Shown here in pieces: positions 6,901 through 8,506 of a DNA stretch of 8,506 nt. Position 1 is the first letter of the stretch; each line of letters starts with the position of its first letter. Source of the DNA: an uncultured Clostridia bacterium (lineage in GTDB: Bacteria; Bacillota; Clostridia; Oscillospirales; Ruminococcaceae); NCBI GenBank assembly GCA_947165805.1, contig CAMVBT010000094.1, forward strand, positions 1 to 8,506, read 5' to 3'. The notes under the pieces are model-generated. The model saw only the letters and a list, made by a program, of their open reading frames with translations. It was not told the DNA's origin and searched no databases. The translations under genes were made by a program, and so were the position numbers.

Positions 6901-8506
6901 TATCGGATTTGTATATGATTACGAAGAAGACTATGTCAACCCCGACAACGGCACTCCCGAAGGCTGGACCCGCGGCACGACGCTCGACTGCTGGCTGTCC
7001 CCCGAGACCAACAGCGACAGGTTCAGGGTATGCGCCGTTGACAAGGACGGCAACTACAGCGAATGGTCCGACTGGATCAAGCTCGACAAGTCCGGCTTCA
7101 GCTCCGGCAGAATAACCCCCGTTGATATCTCCGTGCGCTCCGACGAGCTCAGCACCGACGAATGGGGCATTCCCGGCTCCAATACCCAGGGCTATGCGAG
7201 CAACTGGAACCTCTGGTTCGAGCAGGGCAGGAACTACGGCTTCGACCCCGCCGATATCGACAGCGTCGAATTCACGTTCGAGGTGGCCGACGACGGCATC
7301 AGCCGCGATATATGGGGCGGCGACATAAGCGGCCATGTGCTCCTGTTCGACCGTATGTATGATTTCCGCGGTGTTTATGACGACGAGCTCGGTATCGACA
7401 CTATCGACTACAATCTTTTCAATATCACCGAAAAGACCGGAAAATACACATACAGTATACTTGCGTTCGCGGATGACGGAACAAATCCGTACAAAACGGG
7501 CGAGTCCGAAAAAGACGACTTCTTCGGCTTCAATATCGGTCTCTGCCGCTATGACAATTTCCCCGGCGACGTGACAGTTACAGGCCTCGTGCTTTATAAC
7601 GACAAAGGCGAAAAGATCGTCGCTTTCGACAGGAACGGTGTGTCCGACGTCGAATTACCCGGCTGGGACGCAGCTCCCACGGTTGACGCGAACGGCTGGC
7701 TCACATGGAACGAGCTTCCCGAGAACTACGCCAGCCAGTACGGCAGCAACCCGCTCGATATGTACGCATCCTACGCAGTCAGGTTCAGAGACCCGGCGAA
7801 CGGCGTCGATCACACCTGCGGCCTCGATCAGTATTACTGGACGGACGAGGAAGGCAACATAAACCGTCTGAAGACAGGCACCAGCATCCCGCTCAGACTT
7901 GCCAGCGACGGCCTTTGGAAGAGCTCACACAGCGAGTTCGGATCCGATCAGCTCGTTCCCGGCGTTTACACCATAACCATTACCGGCGGCGAGGGCATTC
8001 AGGACTGGTCCAATGACAATACCCGCTGGAATTATGTCGGCAAGGGTACCGCCACATTCGCATACAGACTCCAGAAGAGCGACGCTCTCAACTCAAGACC
8101 CATTATCGCGTTCGCTATGTCTCAGAGATACAGCTACTGGGACGACGCGGCAGGTCAGACGGTACAGGATGACTGGATAAAAATACGTTTCGCACCCACA
8201 GAGACTTCCCCCGATATAGTCGGATATCTCGCGGTCCTTGATGATAACTACGATAACATCTATGAATTCCTCAGGGACGATCAGCAGATCGATGTGTACA
8301 GCCCCGAGACAATGCCCGGGAACATCACGGTCTACGCGGTGGATAAGTACGGCAATATCAGCATGGCATCCCATCCCATGGCGTTTACCGACTTCCCCGG
8401 CTTCGCCGAGGTCCCCGAAACCGAAAGAGACGCTGATCTCTACGAGGCAAACAAGGATATGTGGCTCAGAGGCCTGTATCTTTCCGCCGAGGACGGCGTG
8501 TTCGAA
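3959..8506 (+). CDS. Large secreted BspA-like LRR_5 / FN3-like modular surface protein (3' truncated)
   Basis: The frame stays open for 1516 codons and leaves the window without a stop. Residues 1-28 are a signal peptide (Lys 3, Arg 5, Lys 6; cleavage after ASA 26-28), followed by an Asp/Glu/Ala/Thr-rich linker (29-101). LRR_5/BspA-type repeats occur at about 109-192 and 467-550, with hallmarks GYVG[RK]GG, VIP, AF and IPGTVK. Each leads into a Trp/Tyr-motif module (about 230-365, 588-723) and an FN3-like domain (367-461, 725-820). A third Trp/Tyr module (832-935) plus FN3-like domain (948-1044), a separate beta-rich domain (1046-1235), and a fourth Trp/Tyr module (1240-1375) plus FN3-like domain (1379-1478) follow. 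There are no membrane segments and no catalytic motif that I recognise. BspA-like LRR proteins usually bind host proteins, other cells or polysaccharide; such a role is inferred. A cell-wall anchor, dockerin or further repeats may lie past the edge. It has its own promoter and is not in the MMPL operon. Confidence 0.92.
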   Translation, partial: MAKFRKVLSYLLAFSIAASSLSGTLASAEEYDGSASGSGIVAEDTDDTAGEATDEATGEADEAPTDDTGGEAAGETNDAPADETDEAPAEEAEAEAGKSTDKGTPDANGFVISDNGVLTGYVGRGGDIVIPSDVVEIADGAFAFNNSIINVTIPGTVKKIGSKVFEGCEFIGKLLVYAGADYYAPDAFAGMPYHMGFWFVGSEDDWRSIENTAYIYDYFGIYVFICKPWESGVTIDANGNFGWNRINYPKDLETPGWGVYDYYSICVTNGSNMEPYSVEEQYIVDWTDPDTPRTGVETNGANIGLILARGCLRRVLETDQDPYAVTGWVGTAASPVTFNVYMASGSGYTGTEYASTDHTSFVCSGFEFTPNDYSVTDVTYNERFQGCYTVKLNTDAPQNATAIIYVRSADSQWQIQHCSVEKLVRDGYDFNVEPEEIRVAFWEGGIKSTEWTRPLPFSDISVRPDQSGFLMDGTTLVGYVGKGGEVVIPDNVEYIAENAFGDCGQITSIVIPGTVKRIEARAFANCWGIGRVIMYAGVGGLDERAFEDMPGHVDFYFIGNDQEFMNVGGSHTIFNYFFNVYHAATWQSNARIDDNGDLTWDNVQGLPVNLTDPGWAAYACYDVTVARGCNLEHSWRFSEYDIDWSQPGGKRLGVPDTVTANLDAVIARGALDRMRDTDNPNAVSDFVDPEHPTEYSVFISAGQPWEYKQYTALDPVKYVFDGFTISDKAPSITDIVCYLESEDSTRFNWEGADIPEGAYIYLDIDGNIIDNAIYSGDGKVQEISMGGTDYPYMASVAYYDPKTRVLSRWSEPVILPVIKGRPDWNNGRLWYDDQTGELFWDNYDFGEASKDDWRPYGYYQICITSDDHPRFAVPWFMTATYNDYIESGSINLLLELAKINLLWGDHDKFSGTLTVRIGASATEPFLDGTVTHFLPQALKIEYNGANLSRTASIPEIAFAQRMVNEDGSKSDRIAIKKQPGVIGFVYDYEEDYVNPDNGTPEGWTRGTTLDCWLSPETNSDRFRVCAVDKDGNYSEWSDWIKLDKSGFSSGRITPVDISVRSDELSTDEWGIPGSNTQGYASNWNLWFEQGRNYGFDPADIDSVEFTFEVADDGISRDIWGGDISGHVLLFDRMYDFRGVYDDELGIDTIDYNLFNITEKTGKYTYSILAFADDGTNPYKTGESEKDDFFGFNIGLCRYDNFPGDVTVTGLVLYNDKGEKIVAFDRNGVSDVELPGWDAAPTVDANGWLTWNELPENYASQYGSNPLDMYASYAVRFRDPANGVDHTCGLDQYYWTDEEGNINRLKTGTSIPLRLASDGLWKSSHSEFGSDQLVPGVYTITITGGEGIQDWSNDNTRWNYVGKGTATFAYRLQKSDALNSRPIIAFAMSQRYSYWDDAAGQTVQDDWIKIRFAPTETSPDIVGYLAVLDDNYDNIYEFLRDDQQIDVYSPETMPGNITVYAVDKYGNISMASHPMAFTDFPGFAEVPETERDADLYEANKDMWLRGLYLSAEDGVFE
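4043..4261 (+). repeat. Acidic low-complexity linker after the signal peptide
   Basis: Residues 29-101 are almost entirely Asp, Glu, Ala, Thr, Gly and Pro, with recurring GEA, DEA and DEAPA/DEAPT motifs and near-repeated GAAGC/GACGAAGCTCC DNA. It is probably a disordered, strongly negative stalk between the cleavage site and the first LRR. The DNA similarity suggests growth by slippage, so its length may vary between strains. Confidence 0.85.
4283..5341 (+). repeat. Internal duplication, copy A (LRR_5 + Trp/Tyr module + FN3-like)
   Basis: Residues 109-461 are homologous to residues 467-820. Equivalent landmarks sit 357-359 residues apart along the whole length: GYVG (Tyr 121/479), IPGTVK (Pro 154/512), F-x-[FW]-F-[VI]-G (200/558), D-x-N-G...W (243/600), GW (257/615), DW (286/644), ARG (309/668) and GF (366/723). 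The copy holds two LRR_5 repeats, the Trp/Tyr module and an FN3-like domain. Confidence 0.85.
5357..6418 (+). repeat. Internal duplication, copy B (LRR_5 + Trp/Tyr module + FN3-like)
   Basis: Second copy of the ~358-residue unit (residues 467-820), only a few residues after the end of copy A. Its LRR part is closest to copy A; the loops of the Trp/Tyr module differ most. Its FN3-like part begins SDKAPSITDIVCY and ends near SRWSEPVILPV. DNA identity is low apart from short words, so the duplication is old and not prone to recombination. Confidence 0.85.
6452..6763 (+). repeat. Trp/Tyr-motif module, copy C (no LRR)
   Basis: Residues 832-935 carry the module signature DQTGELFWD (Trp 840) and YGYYQICI (856-863), a helix-like segment SINLLLELAKINLL, and the closing strand GTLTVRIGA. 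No LRR precedes it. An FN3-like domain follows (948-1044), ending with VDKDGNYSEWSDWI. Confidence 0.75.
7094..7663 (+). other. Beta-rich domain inserted between modules C and D, possibly carbohydrate-binding
   Basis: Residues 1046-1235 of the surface protein belong to neither the LRR nor the Trp/Tyr/FN3 pattern. They begin after the third FN3-like domain and include NWNLWFEQG, a strand-like VEFTFEV, WGGDISGHVLLF, TGKYTYSILAF and VTVTGLVLYNDKG, then run into GW 1235-1236. Alternating hydrophobic strands, several aromatics and the xGGxIxG pattern resemble jelly-roll domains of cellulolytic ruminococci that bind polysaccharide. This is a fold-level impression only; the family is not identified. 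Confidence 0.45.
7676..8083 (+). repeat. Trp/Tyr-motif module, copy D
   Basis: Residues 1240-1375 carry DANGWLTWN (Trp 1250), YASYAVRF (1269-1276) and the late strand GVYTITITGG. An FN3-like domain follows (1379-1478), ending with VYAVDKYGNISMAS. The sequence then continues, beyond the acidic EVPETERDAD stretch, into another domain cut by the window edge. Confidence 0.75.

Noticed and set aside
5189..7336. Long antisense frames (5189-5857, 5818-6162, 6401-6754, 6812-7336) over the surface-protein gene
   Set aside because: They lack ribosome binding sites and recognisable domains, and their sequences mirror the coding strand, which is a continuous modular protein with strong start signals.
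4050..8016. Short + strand frames rich in Arg, Thr, Pro and Ser (4050-4313, 6897-7115, 7122-7328, 7162-7362, 7335-7574, 7638-7862, 7705-8016)
   Set aside because: All are frame-shifted readings of the large gene with low-complexity composition typical of wrong-frame GC-rich DNA. They do not indicate a frameshift because the main frame is intact across all of them.

Overview
The window looks like chromosomal DNA from a gut-type Clostridia bacterium, most likely the Ruminococcaceae/Oscillospiraceae group. The grounds are a moderately GC-rich composition (mid-50s percent by eye), frequent ATA and AGA codons, strong AAGGAGG-type ribosome binding sites, Gram-positive style signal peptides followed by acidic linkers, and protein families typical of that group (MMPL transporter, xxxLxxG heptad protein, BspA-like LRR_5 surface protein). 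The genus is inferred from style, not from a marker gene. All three real genes are on the + strand.

Left region (2-3788): the 3' two thirds of an MMPL/RND-type membrane transporter, entering from outside the window, is followed after a 35-base gap by a complete gene for a 740-residue secreted protein. That protein has an N-terminal beta-rich region, two long blocks of X-X-X-Leu-X-X-Gly heptads and a helical spacer with three 17-residue repeats. The pair reads as one operon and ends at a strong intrinsic terminator. The natural reading is a membrane transporter with an extracytoplasmic coiled-coil partner; the substrate is unknown.

Intergenic region (3709-3958): it holds the terminator, then a consensus sigma-A promoter (TTGACA, 17 bases, TATAAT). 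A 15-base palindrome lies centred about 60 bases upstream of the predicted transcription start. A short 5' leader with a strong Shine-Dalgarno follows.

Right region (3959-8506): one uninterrupted reading frame of 1516 codons runs off the right edge. It is the largest gene in the window and is easy to miss because it has no stop here. It encodes a secreted modular surface protein: signal peptide, Asp/Glu/Ala-rich linker, two copies of a ~358-residue unit (LRR_5 repeats, a Trp/Tyr-motif module, an FN3-like domain), a third copy without LRRs, a beta-rich domain that may bind carbohydrate, and a fourth Trp/Tyr module with FN3-like domain. The Trp/Tyr module, present four times with a shared D-x-x-G-x-[LF]-x-W-[DN] ... 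Y-x-x-Y-x-[IV]-x-[VIF] signature, is the most interesting unexplained structure here.

I saw no RNA genes, mobile elements or CRISPR arrays. The long antisense reading frames over the two left genes and over the right gene are shadows of the coding strand.
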